Assembly (NCBI GenBank): GCA_964442745.1
Contig: CAYUAI010000081.1
Location: 1 to 17,611, forward strand
Direction of reading: 5' to 3'
DNA: 17,611 nt
From: CAYUAI01 sp964442745
Lineage (GTDB): Bacteria; Pseudomonadota; Gammaproteobacteria; S012-40
Shown piece after piece: positions 7,672-15,541 of the stretch (its first letter is position 1; every line of letters starts with the position of its first letter). The translations under genes and the position numbers were made by a program. The notes below the pieces were generated by a model. That model saw only the letters and a list, made by a program, of their open reading frames with translations. It did no database searches and was not told the DNA's origin.

Positions 7672-8634
7672 TTAAGATGGTGCAACACGCCCAGATGACT
7701 TATGATTCGCCATCGAAGCATTCACAAGACTTGACTCCTCAGTTTCCTCAACCTCATCTTCTCGGCGCCACACTTTAGTCGCTTCCTCTTTGACTTCACT
7801 CGGTTGCTCATGCTGGAGATCAACAGTCATCTTGGCCGCCGCTAAGTCGCATCCTTCAACAGATAATGCTTCATCCGACTGGCTTTCTTCCCGTTCGGAT
7901 TGAGCTTTCGATGTTGACTCAACGAAGACTTCAATCTGCTCAGCATTGACTTTTTCTGCATCGAGTTGTTTCACCGCCTCATTGCTAGTAACGGTCTGCA
8001 TTGGCGGTACCTCGCCTTTCTGCTTGGCATCCGCATAGCGTTGCACATTTTCAACAACATTTCGTGCCTCAGTCACAGGCGGCGCCAGTGTCTCTTCAAC
8101 AGAATTATCTTTCAGTATTGATGAAGCAAGCGGCGGCTCAGTGTCACGGTAAGACGTTTGCTCATCAGCAGTTTGCTTCGCCGCTAACCCATCGGACAAA
8201 TCGGAGGCCTCCTTTGGGGAGTTTATGATGGCGTCTGCCTCTTCGGTATTTTCTAAAGCAACTGACGACTTAGCGGCTGTTTCGGGTAACTGCTGGGATT
8301 GTGGCTTATGTTGACTTTCTAATAAGCTCGCATGACCCGCTAGCTCCAAAGGATTTCCGCTGGCGAATTCTCCGACGAGTTTTTCTGCACCGCGATTTAA
8401 ATGCTCCAATACAACACGGTAGCTATCCGTCATATTTCGGACTAAGGTTGACGTTTCGACAAAATGATTGGCGACTTCTTGCTTATGTTCAGCTAACTCC
8501 TGTATCTTCTGATCAAGCACCACCTGTAAATCCGCTGGCATAGCAGGCCGCGAGCGACCTATTTGCGCAACGGCAAACCCCACACCAAACCCCACAGTCA
8601 TCGCAATTATGATATAAATAGTCCCAGCTATCAT
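7672..8634 (-). CDS. zapG: ZapG/YhcB-like (DUF1043) inner-membrane protein with long acidic C-terminal extension
   Basis: The 320-residue product has one N-terminal transmembrane helix (about 4-24, Gly-rich), then a probable coiled coil (about 36-85). The stretch EHKQEVANHF...LVRNMTDSYR...LEHLNRGAEKL follows the pattern of E. coli YhcB (EYREELVSHF...LLDTMAHDYR...YQHM). In E. coli that family is linked to cell division and envelope synthesis. The E. coli protein has about 132 residues; here residues from about 100 on form a long Glu/Ala/Ser-rich, probably disordered cytoplasmic tail without a recognisable domain. The start at 8634 is supported by GGAGG nine bases upstream. It appears monocistronic: 857 bases separate it from the tRNA-Pro gene upstream. 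Family assignment rests on the N-terminal 90 residues only. Confidence 0.75.
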   Translation of the reverse strand: MIAGTIYIIIAMTVGFGVGFAVAQIGRSRPAMPADLQVVLDQKIQELAEHKQEVANHFVETSTLVRNMTDSYRVVLEHLNRGAEKLVGEFASGNPLELAGHASLLESQHKPQSQQLPETAAKSSVALENTEEADAIINSPKEASDLSDGLAAKQTADEQTSYRDTEPPLASSILKDNSVEETLAPPVTEARNVVENVQRYADAKQKGEVPPMQTVTSNEAVKQLDAEKVNAEQIEVFVESTSKAQSEREESQSDEALSVEGCDLAAAKMTVDLQHEQPSEVKEEATKVWRREDEVEETEESSLVNASMANHKSSGRVAPS

Positions 8635-9470
8635 CCGTTAATTCCTCCACTTGTTTTATTCCCAGATATGACCAAACAGATGATTTTAGCGACTGACAGA
8701 ATACGCTTTTTTGACCTTAACGATAGTCAAATACTGCATCCACACACGAGCTATGTAGGGATTTTCTCTCTGACATTAAGCACCCAAAGCCACGTCTACC
8801 CATACAGCCAAAATCACCCTCCTACCGATATTATTTTTTCAGATGTGAAATCAGCACAATACGCCAATCGCACGAAATTTAAGTTATTTATCTAAAAAAC
8901 ATACCCATGTAGGTTTACAGCCTGCCGAACCATTTAGCCCATCTAAATCACTGTTATTGAGTTAAGTCGTACTGCACCTCATCCTAAGGTCGAAACATAA
9001 GATGATTTGATTGCGAAGTCATCAATCGACATTTTTTCAGCTCAATTCAGTGATGATACCCCTCCGGTATAGACTAAATACTAACGTGCCAGTCTCAACA
9101 AAACACGCCTCATCAACAATGCACTTCCTTTATGTAATCTACCCCTGAAAGTCCCCTGTCATGACAGGGGACTTTCTATTGCCAAGGCGCTTGCAGTAGC
9201 AATACTCAACACAACATTAAAGTGTAACAGTCTTTAGAAAAATGAACGTGATGTCAACCGATACCGACCTAGTACATCTACGCTCAAAAACCCACAAGGC
9301 ATTAGTTTGACTGGCACGGAGTAACCTAATGGTTGAAAATCGCGAAGAGAACTGATTTCATAGAAAATTATTGAAGGAGAAACAGACCACCTGCAGACCG
9401 ACTTAAGGAAGGTCTAGGTCCTTAGGAGCAAGCAAGCGCTGCTCAATGTCGAACTGACAGTCGCTTTTTA

Positions 9471-9491
<21 letters not shown>
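8635..9491. other. Long gene-free region between zapG-like gene and tRNA-Pro
   Basis: About 860 bases without a convincing gene. A plus-strand open frame (start near 8668 or 8563, end 8895) has no Shine-Dalgarno and no family resemblance. The stretch contains the zapG-like ribosome-binding site at its left end, a perfect 30-bp palindrome (9147-9176), and an AT-rich hairpin next to tRNA-Pro. The segment 9177-9470 is less AT-rich, with several short inverted repeats (for example around 9405-9445), so a small RNA is possible, but I recognise none. Confidence 0.5.
9147..9176. terminator. Perfect 30-bp palindrome, possible bidirectional terminator
   Basis: GAAAGTCCCCTGTCA is followed at once by its exact reverse complement. 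As RNA it would form an 11- to 13-bp GC-rich stem with a tetraloop-sized end on either strand, with AAAG before and CTTT after it. The U-rich tail is short (CTTTCTATT on the plus strand), so it is an imperfect intrinsic terminator. A protein-binding operator or other cruciform-forming site is the alternative. Confidence 0.45.
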
Positions 9492-9568
<77 letters not shown>

Positions 9569-9633
9569 TTGTAAAAACTTAACGAAAACCTGAAAACCAA
9601 CCCACTACATACTACGGCCAGTCACCGGGCGGT

Positions 9634-9639
9634 ATCATA
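9634..9639 (-). promoter_or_regulatory. Possible -10 element of the tRNA-Pro promoter
   Basis: TATGAT on the minus strand is followed by a GC-rich discriminator (ACCGCCCGG), a combination typical of stringently controlled stable-RNA promoters. It lies about 65 bases before the tRNA. The matching -35 is poor, so this is tentative. Confidence 0.3.
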
Positions 9640-9838
9640 TCCTAATATCGCGGTTACATACAGCCTTAAATATTATTATTTTGTATTATTTCTAGCCAAT
9701 CACACACGGTATCTGCTTTATGCTACAACCAAAGAAATAAAGACCTCCGTCGGACCATAGAAACTGTTACCATCTTGCCTTCGTAGCCAGCTTAAAAGCC
9801 CCTCGTCGCCTATAAAATATCACTTATCCACAACTCAT

Positions 9839-10147
9839 CTACGGCGCTGGCTGCTCTGCTCCTTCGTACGCTTCCACCCTCGCCTTTAATTTTTGTCCCG
9901 GTCTAAAGGTAACCACTCGCCGCGCTGTAATTGGAATTTCTTCGCCGGTTTTAGGGTTTCGACCAGGTCGCTGACTTTTCTCTCGCAAGGTGAAGTTGCC
10001 AAACCCGGACAGCTTAACATTGGTTCCATTTTCTAACGAATGTCGAATTTCCTCAAATAACATATCGACCAGCTCTTTAGCCTCACGCTTATTCAAGCCC
10101 AGTTCTTCAAACAATTTCTCCGCCATATCTGCTTTCGTTAATGCCAT
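9839..10147 (-). CDS. ihfA: Integration host factor subunit alpha
   Basis: The 102-residue DNA-bending protein forms the IHF heterodimer with IhfB, a nucleoid-associated factor in recombination, replication and sigma-54 promoter activation. The sequence starts MALTKADMAEKLFEELGL and carries VKLSGFGNF and the beta-arm RNPKTG with Pro65, the residue that intercalates at the DNA kink, then ITARRVVTFRPGQKLK. It is close to the E. coli alpha subunit in length and sequence, which separates it from HU and IhfB. It starts three bases after the pheT stop, with a purine-rich GAGAG inside the pheT end as ribosome-binding site, so co-transcription and translational coupling with pheT are likely. This gene order is conserved in gammaproteobacteria. 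Confidence 0.97.
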   Translation of the reverse strand: MALTKADMAEKLFEELGLNKREAKELVDMLFEEIRHSLENGTNVKLSGFGNFTLREKSQRPGRNPKTGEEIPITARRVVTFRPGQKLKARVEAYEGAEQPAP

Positions 10148-10150
10148 AAT

Positions 10151-12532
10151 CTACTCTCTTAAGCATGCACCACTTGTTTTTTGAACCGAAACTAAAATTC
10201 CGTTCACCAACTCATCGACCTGTTCGTCTCTAAGCGTTTGATTATCATCCTGTATTGTCAAGGCTAACGCAAGACTTTTCTTCCCTTGAGGGATACCTTT
10301 CCCCTGATACACATCAAAAACTACCAGCGCTTTGAGTCGCTCATCTGATGCTTTCATCATCTGCTCACAAAGCTGCGCCGATGAAACAGATTCATCAACC
10401 ACTAACGCGAGATCTCGTCGAATTGACGGAAATTTTGAAAGGGATTGAAATGAAGTAATGCGCCCCGCTGACAATAAAGCATAATTTAGCTCGAAGACTA
10501 TAATATTAGCACTTAAATCAAGTTGCCTACCAATCTCGGGATGCAATACCCCTAACCAACCGACCACTTCATCATTTCTTATAATTTGAGCACTCTGTCC
10601 AGGGTGAAGCGCGACGTGTTTCGCTGCTTTAAAGACAAACTCATGGTCGCCGCCTGTCAATCCTAAGATGGCTTCCACATCGCTTTTAACATCAAAAAAA
10701 TCGACAGTACGGCGTGTACTCCCCCATTGTTCATGAAGCCGATCTCCACTCACCACCCCAGCAATCATGGTTTCTTGCTGCACTTGCCCCGCCGCATTCA
10801 TTTGAAATCGCATACCGCATTCAAACAAGCTGAGTTGCCATTGTTGGCGATGTTGATTATAAGATAGCGTCTTTAACAAACTGGCCCATAATGTCGTCCG
10901 CATGACCGACATTTCAGCAGAGATGGGATTTACCAATTGACAGCTTAACTGCTCAGGATCCAATAAAGCCTGTATCGCCGGATCCACAAAACTATAAGTA
11001 ATCGCTTCCGAATAACCTCGATCAACCAACAAAGATTTAATGCGCAGCACCGTCACCCGAGCTTCTGCGCGTGGCATCACCGTCAGATGGGTTACTGGTA
11101 GCTGAGCAGGAATCTGCTGATACCCATAAATACGCGCTAGCTCTTCAATTAAATCCACCTCAATACGAATATCAAACCGATAACTCGGTGGTATGACCGT
11201 TAAGCCCTGAGAATACGCGGAGACCTGCATCCCTAAATTTCTCAGAATCCCGGCCACCTTATCTGCCGGAAATTCGACACCTAATACGCGCTTAACTCGC
11301 GCTAATCGGAGCGGGATAGCTTCGCGCACAGGCAAATCCGGCTCAGAGACCACCGCTTGCACAGGACCGGCTTGGCCGCCAACTATTTCTAATAATAGCT
11401 CAGTCGCACGCTCCATGGCATGATGTTGCAAACAATAATCCACGCCACGCTCAAATCGATAAGAAGAATCCGTTTGAATACCAAATTGGCGACCCTTTCC
11501 TCGAATACTCTCCGGTGAAAAAAAAGCACACTCTAGAAATATCTGTGCAGTATCTGCCTCCACGGCAGAATTCAAGCCACCCATCACACCGGCAAAAGCC
11601 TGGACTTGCTGTGCATCCGCAATCACCAAAACATTCGGATTCAAGGTCACCGTAGAACCATCTAATAACGTCACCGACTCGGCGGTCTGAGCACGCCTGA
11701 TAACGATTTCGTTTGACAATTTCTGCAAATCAAACGCGTGCATCGGCTGACCATACTCCAGCAGCACATAGTTAGTCACATCCACACACGGATTTAAGCT
11801 ACGTAGCCCGGCACGCCGCAACCGCTCTTGCATCCAAACCGGCGTCACCGCATGATTGTTAATGTTTCGGATAACACGACCTAAATAACGGGGGCAATCT
11901 TGAGTGGCGACAACCCGCACCGGAAAAGTGTCATCAATTTGCGGCAATACGGGATGGTATACCGGTGCTTTTAATTGCGAGTCATTAAGCACCGCAATCT
12001 CCCGTGCAATCCCCATCACACTGAGACAATCTCCCCGATTCGGCGTAAAATCCACATCGATAATTTGGTCGTCCAGGCTGAGATATTGTCGAACATCCAT
12101 GCCTTTCGGTGCATCCTGAGGCAGTAACATTAAACCGTCTGCATTGTCAGACAAACCCAATTCGCTACTCGAACACAGCATGCCATGGGAGGGCGCACCA
12201 CGCAACTTGGCCTTTTTAATCGTTAGCCCACTCGGCAATATTGCACCGACTTTGGCGGTAGGCACCCGTATACCAGGCATTACATTACTGGCACCGCAGA
12301 CAATATCAAGCCACTCGGACTCACCCACATCGACCTGACATCGATGCAGCCGATCCGCTTCAGGATGGGCGTCGACTTGCATGACTTCACCGATGACGAT
12401 ACCGCTAAACACAGGGGCGGCCAGCTCAATGCCATCGACCTCTAAACCCGCCATGGTCAGCTGTTCCGCTAACTCAGTGGTAGACACATCAGGGCTCACC
12501 CATTCCCGTAACCAGTGTTCGCTAAATTTCAT
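10151..12532 (-). CDS. pheT: Phenylalanine--tRNA ligase subunit beta
   Basis: The 793-residue product is the beta chain of the (alpha-beta)2 PheRS that charges tRNA-Phe. Visible parts are the N-terminal MKFSEHWLREWV and an EMAP-like tRNA-binding OB fold (about 40-150, with VCGASN and LRGAPSHGMLCSSSELGL). The B3/B4 editing region (about 205-400) contains TPNRGDCLS, YGQPMHAFDL and the SSYRFERGVD stretch. B5 includes PSYRFDIRIEVDLIEELARI (about 450-475). The catalytic-like core follows, and the FDX-ACB anticodon-binding domain (about 695-793) starts near SKFPSIRRDLALVVD. The length is normal for bacterial PheT. It begins 41 bases after pheS and ends three bases before ihfA, so all three are probably one transcript. 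Confidence 0.98.
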   Translation of the reverse strand: MKFSEHWLREWVSPDVSTTELAEQLTMAGLEVDGIELAAPVFSGIVIGEVMQVDAHPEADRLHRCQVDVGESEWLDIVCGASNVMPGIRVPTAKVGAILPSGLTIKKAKLRGAPSHGMLCSSSELGLSDNADGLMLLPQDAPKGMDVRQYLSLDDQIIDVDFTPNRGDCLSVMGIAREIAVLNDSQLKAPVYHPVLPQIDDTFPVRVVATQDCPRYLGRVIRNINNHAVTPVWMQERLRRAGLRSLNPCVDVTNYVLLEYGQPMHAFDLQKLSNEIVIRRAQTAESVTLLDGSTVTLNPNVLVIADAQQVQAFAGVMGGLNSAVEADTAQIFLECAFFSPESIRGKGRQFGIQTDSSYRFERGVDYCLQHHAMERATELLLEIVGGQAGPVQAVVSEPDLPVREAIPLRLARVKRVLGVEFPADKVAGILRNLGMQVSAYSQGLTVIPPSYRFDIRIEVDLIEELARIYGYQQIPAQLPVTHLTVMPRAEARVTVLRIKSLLVDRGYSEAITYSFVDPAIQALLDPEQLSCQLVNPISAEMSVMRTTLWASLLKTLSYNQHRQQWQLSLFECGMRFQMNAAGQVQQETMIAGVVSGDRLHEQWGSTRRTVDFFDVKSDVEAILGLTGGDHEFVFKAAKHVALHPGQSAQIIRNDEVVGWLGVLHPEIGRQLDLSANIIVFELNYALLSAGRITSFQSLSKFPSIRRDLALVVDESVSSAQLCEQMMKASDERLKALVVFDVYQGKGIPQGKKSLALALTIQDDNQTLRDEQVDELVNGILVSVQKTSGACLRE

Positions 12533-12573
12533 GAAACCGTGACATCCATCTGTTTAATTGATTACCTAGCAGA

Positions 12574-13596
12574 TTAAAACTGCCGTAAAAACCGTAAATC
12601 GTTTTCAAACAATAACCGCAGATCATTAATCCCGTAACGTAACATCGCCAGACGATCCGCCCCCATGCCAAAGGCATAACCCACATATTGCTCATTATCA
12701 ATATTCACATTGCTCAATACTTGAGGATGTACCATGCCGCAGCCACCGACCTCTAACCAACCGCTCTGCTTGCACACCCGGCAACCAGCCCCCTGGCAAA
12801 TAACACACTGGATATCCACTTCAGCCGAAGGCTCGGTAAAAGGAAAATAGGAAGGCCGGAAACGTAATTGCAAGTCATCTAATTCAAAAAATTGGCGCAT
12901 GAATTCAACTAAGGTACCTTTAAGGTCCGCAAAACTGACCTGTTCATCAACCAATAAACCCTCGACCTGATGAAACATCGGAGTATGAGTAATGTCAAAA
13001 TCGCAACGATAGACTCGCCCGATGGAGATAATGCGAAAAGGGGGCGGCTGGTTTTCCATCACCCGTATTTGCACTGACGAGGTTTGGGTTCGCAATAAAC
13101 GGCCATCACCAAAATAAAACGTATCTTGCATCGCCCGAGCCGGGTGGTTTTCGGGAATATTTAACGCCTCAAAATTATGGTACTCATCTTCGATCTCTGG
13201 GCCATGCGCCGTTGCAAACCCCATCGAGCTAAAAAAATCCTCAATCCGCTGCAAAGCACGAGTAACCGGGTGAAAACTCCCGCTTTGTCGCCCCCGCCCT
13301 GGCAAAGTCACATCAATGTTTTCTTCTTGCAGCTTGGCATCAAGCTGTGCCTGATGCAGTAATACCTTACGCGCCTGTAGCATCGACTGCACGCTTGTCT
13401 TCGCCTCATTAATCAGCTGACCGAGCTGAGGTCGCTGCTCGGGCAAGACATCCTTGAGTGCTTTCATACGCTGGGTAAGCGTCCCTTTTTTGCCTAAAAA
13501 CTGCACTCTTACCTCATCTAATCCAGCAAGCGATGTGCTCGCATTGATTGCGTTTGAGGCATTTTGTATTATTTGCACCAGATCTTCATTTGACAT
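12574..13596 (-). CDS. pheS: Phenylalanine--tRNA ligase subunit alpha
   Basis: The 340-residue catalytic subunit of PheRS is a class II synthetase. The N-terminal coiled coil (about 1-90) is followed by the core. GPEIEDEYHNFEALNIP and HPAR lie near 132-154, motif 2 RVYRCDFDITHTPMFHQVEG near 194-213, FRPSYFPFTEPSAEVD near 247-261 and motif 3 GMGADRLAMLRYG near 310-322. The chain ends in LRFLRQF as in E. coli. Four Cys (264, 267, 272, 275; CX2C-X4-CX2C) sit in the loop before GWLEVGGCGMVHP where E. coli PheS has none; they could hold a metal. The frame is open 28 codons further upstream (ATG at 13680), but MSNEDLV at 13596 aligns with the E. coli start. Neither site has a good Shine-Dalgarno. 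Followed by pheT after 41 bases. Confidence 0.95.
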   Translation of the reverse strand: MSNEDLVQIIQNASNAINASTSLAGLDEVRVQFLGKKGTLTQRMKALKDVLPEQRPQLGQLINEAKTSVQSMLQARKVLLHQAQLDAKLQEENIDVTLPGRGRQSGSFHPVTRALQRIEDFFSSMGFATAHGPEIEDEYHNFEALNIPENHPARAMQDTFYFGDGRLLRTQTSSVQIRVMENQPPPFRIISIGRVYRCDFDITHTPMFHQVEGLLVDEQVSFADLKGTLVEFMRQFFELDDLQLRFRPSYFPFTEPSAEVDIQCVICQGAGCRVCKQSGWLEVGGCGMVHPQVLSNVNIDNEQYVGYAFGMGADRLAMLRYGINDLRLLFENDLRFLRQF

Positions 13597-13722
13597 ACGA
13601 ATGACTTTGTTTTGATTTAGACATGGCTTGCTCAGCCATAAAAATAAAATTTCACAAGAAACTGTTAGCCGAATCCCCATATCGTTAGCAAAGGAGCCAA
13701 AGGAAATATCCTAACCAGCAAT

Positions 13723-13747
13723 TTTAGCTCAAGCTAAACGAGCTAAA
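13723..13747 (-). promoter_or_regulatory. Alternative-hairpin element in the pheS leader
   Basis: The minus strand reads TTTAGCTC-GTTTAGCTT-GAGCTAAA. The first and the second TTTAGCT can each pair with the downstream AGCTAAA, giving two mutually exclusive stems. Such competition is what an attenuator uses, but no U-run follows immediately and no leader peptide was recognised. Confidence 0.35.
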
Positions 13748-13818
13748 TTTCTAAGCACCCAAATACACGCTGGTATTCTGTTCTGCATTTAACAAAATGT
13801 GGAACAATGGCTAACTAA

Positions 13819-13824
13819 ATTATA
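13819..13824 (-). promoter_or_regulatory. Possible -10 hexamer upstream of pheS
   Basis: A perfect TATAAT on the minus strand about 220 bases before pheS. No good -35 lies at 16-18 bases, so a promoter here is only tentative. Confidence 0.25.
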
Positions 13825-14120
13825 TACCGCTAACTAGATTAGGAAAATGAAAAAGTAGGTACAACAGACATATTTGCGGACAATAAGTAATTTGGCATTA
13901 TTTTTGTCGACCTAAATAAAAAGGACGCAGCACTTATGATGAAATGTTCAAAAAATCGATGACTCAGCCTGAGCTAGAGCACTGAACCATGACAGCATCG
14001 GATTGGCCCGGTTGATTAACTCGCCAGCCACGCTTTTAGGAAATCAGGCAAATACTCAAAACCAGAAAAACCATCGGCTAGAAGTATCGCATATACTAGG
14101 GTCCATCACCAACTCACAAA

Positions 14121-14151
14121 CGTATCATCATGTAGTTTCCACAATGATACG
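14121..14151 (-). terminator. Hairpin downstream of rplT
   Basis: CGTATCAT pairs with ATGATACG, extendable by TGTG/CATG with G-U pairs to about 12 bp around a GAAACTA loop. Only TTTG follows on the minus strand, so it is a weak terminator or an RNA-processing or stability hairpin between rplT and pheS. Confidence 0.4.
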
Positions 14152-14188
14152 CCTTTCGACATCCTGTCTTACTCAGATTGCATTTATA

Positions 14189-14545
14189 TCAGGCTAAACT
14201 CGCTTTTGCCTGTTCAGCAAGCTTAGCAAAAGCCTCCTTATCAAATACCGCAATATCCGCCAACACTTTACGATCTAGCTCAATCTTGGCCTTTTTTAAA
14301 CCGTTGATAAAACGGCTATAAGATATGCCATGCTGTCGGGCGGCGGCGTTAATCCGCGCAATCCACAGCGCTCGAAACTGACGCTTACGTTGTTTTCGGT
14401 CACGATACGCATACTGACCAGCTTTGATAACCGCCTGTTTAGCCACCCGAAAGACACGACTACGTGCGCCATAATAGCCTTTGGCTAGCTTAAGTATTTT
14501 CTTGTGCCTTTTCTTGGCAGTTACACCGCGTTTTACTCTTGGCAT
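14189..14545 (-). CDS. rplT: 50S ribosomal protein L20
   Basis: The 118-residue protein binds 23S rRNA and is needed early in large-subunit assembly. It starts MPRVKRGVTAKKRHKKIL, continues AKGYYGARSRVFRVAKQAV and has the conserved RKQRKRQFRALWIARINAAA segment; the basic N-terminal half inserts into rRNA. Length equals that of E. coli L20 to within a residue. Its start is preceded by GAGG about ten bases upstream. In E. coli, L20 represses translation of rpmI and, through coupling, its own gene by binding the rpmI leader; a pseudoknot-like pairing in the leader here (14882-14992) suggests the same control. Confidence 0.98.
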   Translation of the reverse strand: MPRVKRGVTAKKRHKKILKLAKGYYGARSRVFRVAKQAVIKAGQYAYRDRKQRKRQFRALWIARINAAARQHGISYSRFINGLKKAKIELDRKVLADIAVFDKEAFAKLAEQAKASLA

Positions 14546-14665
14546 CGTACTAAAACCTCAATCCTAAACTTAAAACCTAAAATCTTGCACTTGCAGAATC
14601 TAGGTCAATATATTGTACTGTCAATCGAATGGCGACACTCAAGCATCCGCCCTTCAACGGTTGCT

Positions 14666-14863
14666 TCATGCATATGGCAGCATGCGTTGCACAGCACGCT
14701 TATCTGATTCATGCACGGAAGCGGCAGCTCGCAATTGACGTTTACGTTTAGTCGTTTTTTTAGTCAGGATATGTCTTCGATGAGATTGAGCACGCTTAAA
14801 GCGGCCACTGCCCGTACTTTTAAAACGTTTGGCGGCCCCTCGATTTGATTTAATTTTAGGCAT
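14666..14863 (-). CDS. rpmI: 50S ribosomal protein L35
   Basis: The 65-residue, strongly basic protein of the large subunit begins MPKIKSNRGAAKRFKSTGSG and carries HRRHILTKK and KRKRQLR, matching L35 throughout; length is as usual. The ATG is preceded by GCGGAG with short spacing. It sits between infC (153-base leader) and rplT (120-base gap), as in the E. coli infC-rpmI-rplT operon. Confidence 0.98.
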   Translation of the reverse strand: MPKIKSNRGAAKRFKSTGSGRFKRAQSHRRHILTKKTTKRKRQLRAAASVHESDKRAVQRMLPYA

Positions 14864-15016
14864 TTTAAACTCCGCATTGATGGGCTGTTAACCCATATTT
14901 TATTATCAGATTTTATATAATATCCCACCATATCATGCGAATCTAGACATGACGCCAGTTCATCTCTCAGAAAACAGAAAATCCCACAGCCCGGTGAAAT
15001 ACATTAAATAAATAAT
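14864..15016 (-). promoter_or_regulatory. Candidate L20-responsive rpmI leader with long-range pseudoknot
   Basis: In the 153-base infC-rpmI gap the coding strand has GGGCTGT (plus 14986-14992) and, 97 bases downstream, its exact complement ACAGCCC (plus 14882-14888), placed 13-20 bases before the rpmI start region. The second segment also lies in a local hairpin ATGGG-loop-CCCAT (14880-14896), so the two pairings compete. E. coli L20 binds a long-range pseudoknot of this general kind to block rpmI translation. The 7-bp complementarity is seen; L20 binding is inference. Confidence 0.5.
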
Positions 15017-15538
15017 TTATTTATTTTTCTTAGGGGCAATCACCATCACCATTTGACGACCTTCAAGACGCGGGTATTGCTCAACAGCACCGTATTCATT
15101 CAAATCCTGTTCTACCCGCTTGAGCAAATTTCGCCCCAATTCTTGATGAGCCATTTCCCTTCCTCGGAAACGTAATGTCACCTTGGTTCGGTCCCCATCG
15201 TTTAAAAAGCGTATCAGGTTGCGTAGTTTTACCTCATAATCGCCTTTCTCAGTCCCAGGTCGAAATTTAACTTCCTTCACCTGAGTTTGTTTTTGCTTTT
15301 TCTTAGCAATTTGTTGCTTTTTATTCTGTTCGAAAAGATATTTACCGTAATCCATTACCCGGCATACCGGAGGATCAGCCGTGGGTGAAACCTCCACTAA
15401 ATCTAGCTCCGCCTCTTCAGCCGCACGTAATGCATCTGCTGTGGAAACAACACCCGCCTGCTCTCCGTCAGCGCCAATAAGCCTAACGTTAGGTACGGTT
15501 ATTTCCTCATTTAAACGAACATCTTTTTTTCCAGCGAT
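15017..15538 (-). CDS. infC: Translation initiation factor IF-3, AUC start
   Basis: The 173-residue product binds the 30S subunit, keeps it apart from 50S and checks start codon and initiator tRNA. The N-domain has RLIGADGEQAGVVS and ELDLVEVSPTADPPVCRVMDYGK; the C-domain has VKEVKFRPGTEKGDY, RFRGREMAHQELG and ends in MVMVIAPKKNK. No ATG exists in the N-terminal half. The frame opens only after the in-frame thrS stop (15544), leaving Pro-Ile-Ala-Gly-Lys-Lys. The AUC codon at 15538-15536 has GGAGG eight bases upstream and gives an IF3 of normal length. A GTG at 15397 would cut off most of the N-domain. Non-AUG infC starts (AUU in E. coli) let IF3 repress its own synthesis, so the same feedback is likely here. 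Gap to thrS is three bases. Confidence 0.93.
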   Translation of the reverse strand: MAGKKDVRLNEEITVPNVRLIGADGEQAGVVSTADALRAAEEAELDLVEVSPTADPPVCRVMDYGKYLFEQNKKQQIAKKKQKQTQVKEVKFRPGTEKGDYEVKLRNLIRFLNDGDRTKVTLRFRGREMAHQELGRNLLKRVEQDLNEYGAVEQYPRLEGRQMVMVIAPKKNK

Positions 15539-15541
15539 TGG

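Larger units (their letters stand above)
13597..14188. other. Long pheS leader / rplT-pheS intergenic region
   Basis: The 592 bases carry no gene I can support. On the minus strand they hold a hairpin after rplT (14121-14151), a TATAAT-like hexamer (13819-13824) and a set of mutually exclusive hairpins (about 13723-13747) before pheS. In E. coli, pheST is controlled by attenuation with a Phe-rich leader peptide (pheM). I searched this stretch and found no Phe-rich leader peptide; a 19-codon frame starting MQNRIPACIW ends within the hairpins but contains no Phe. Confidence 0.5.

Noticed and set aside
8563..8895. Plus-strand open frame of 110 codons, possibly starting at 8668
   Set aside because: It overlaps the start of the zapG-like gene on the opposite strand, has no Shine-Dalgarno and has unconvincing composition.
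9230..9320. Small plus-strand peptide frame starting MNVMSTDTD
   Set aside because: Only about 22 codons, with no Shine-Dalgarno and no neighbour that would support it.
13597..13680. Upstream ATG at 13680 for pheS (28 extra residues)
   Set aside because: The extension has no counterpart in PheS, and alignment with E. coli PheS places the start at 13596.
13720..13800. Short frame starting MQNRIPACIW as a pheM-like leader peptide
   Set aside because: It contains no Phe codons and no ribosome-binding site.
15017..15397. infC starting at GTG 15397 (126 residues)
   Set aside because: This would remove most of the IF3 N-domain, while the upstream frame matches IF3 and has a good ribosome-binding site at the AUC codon.
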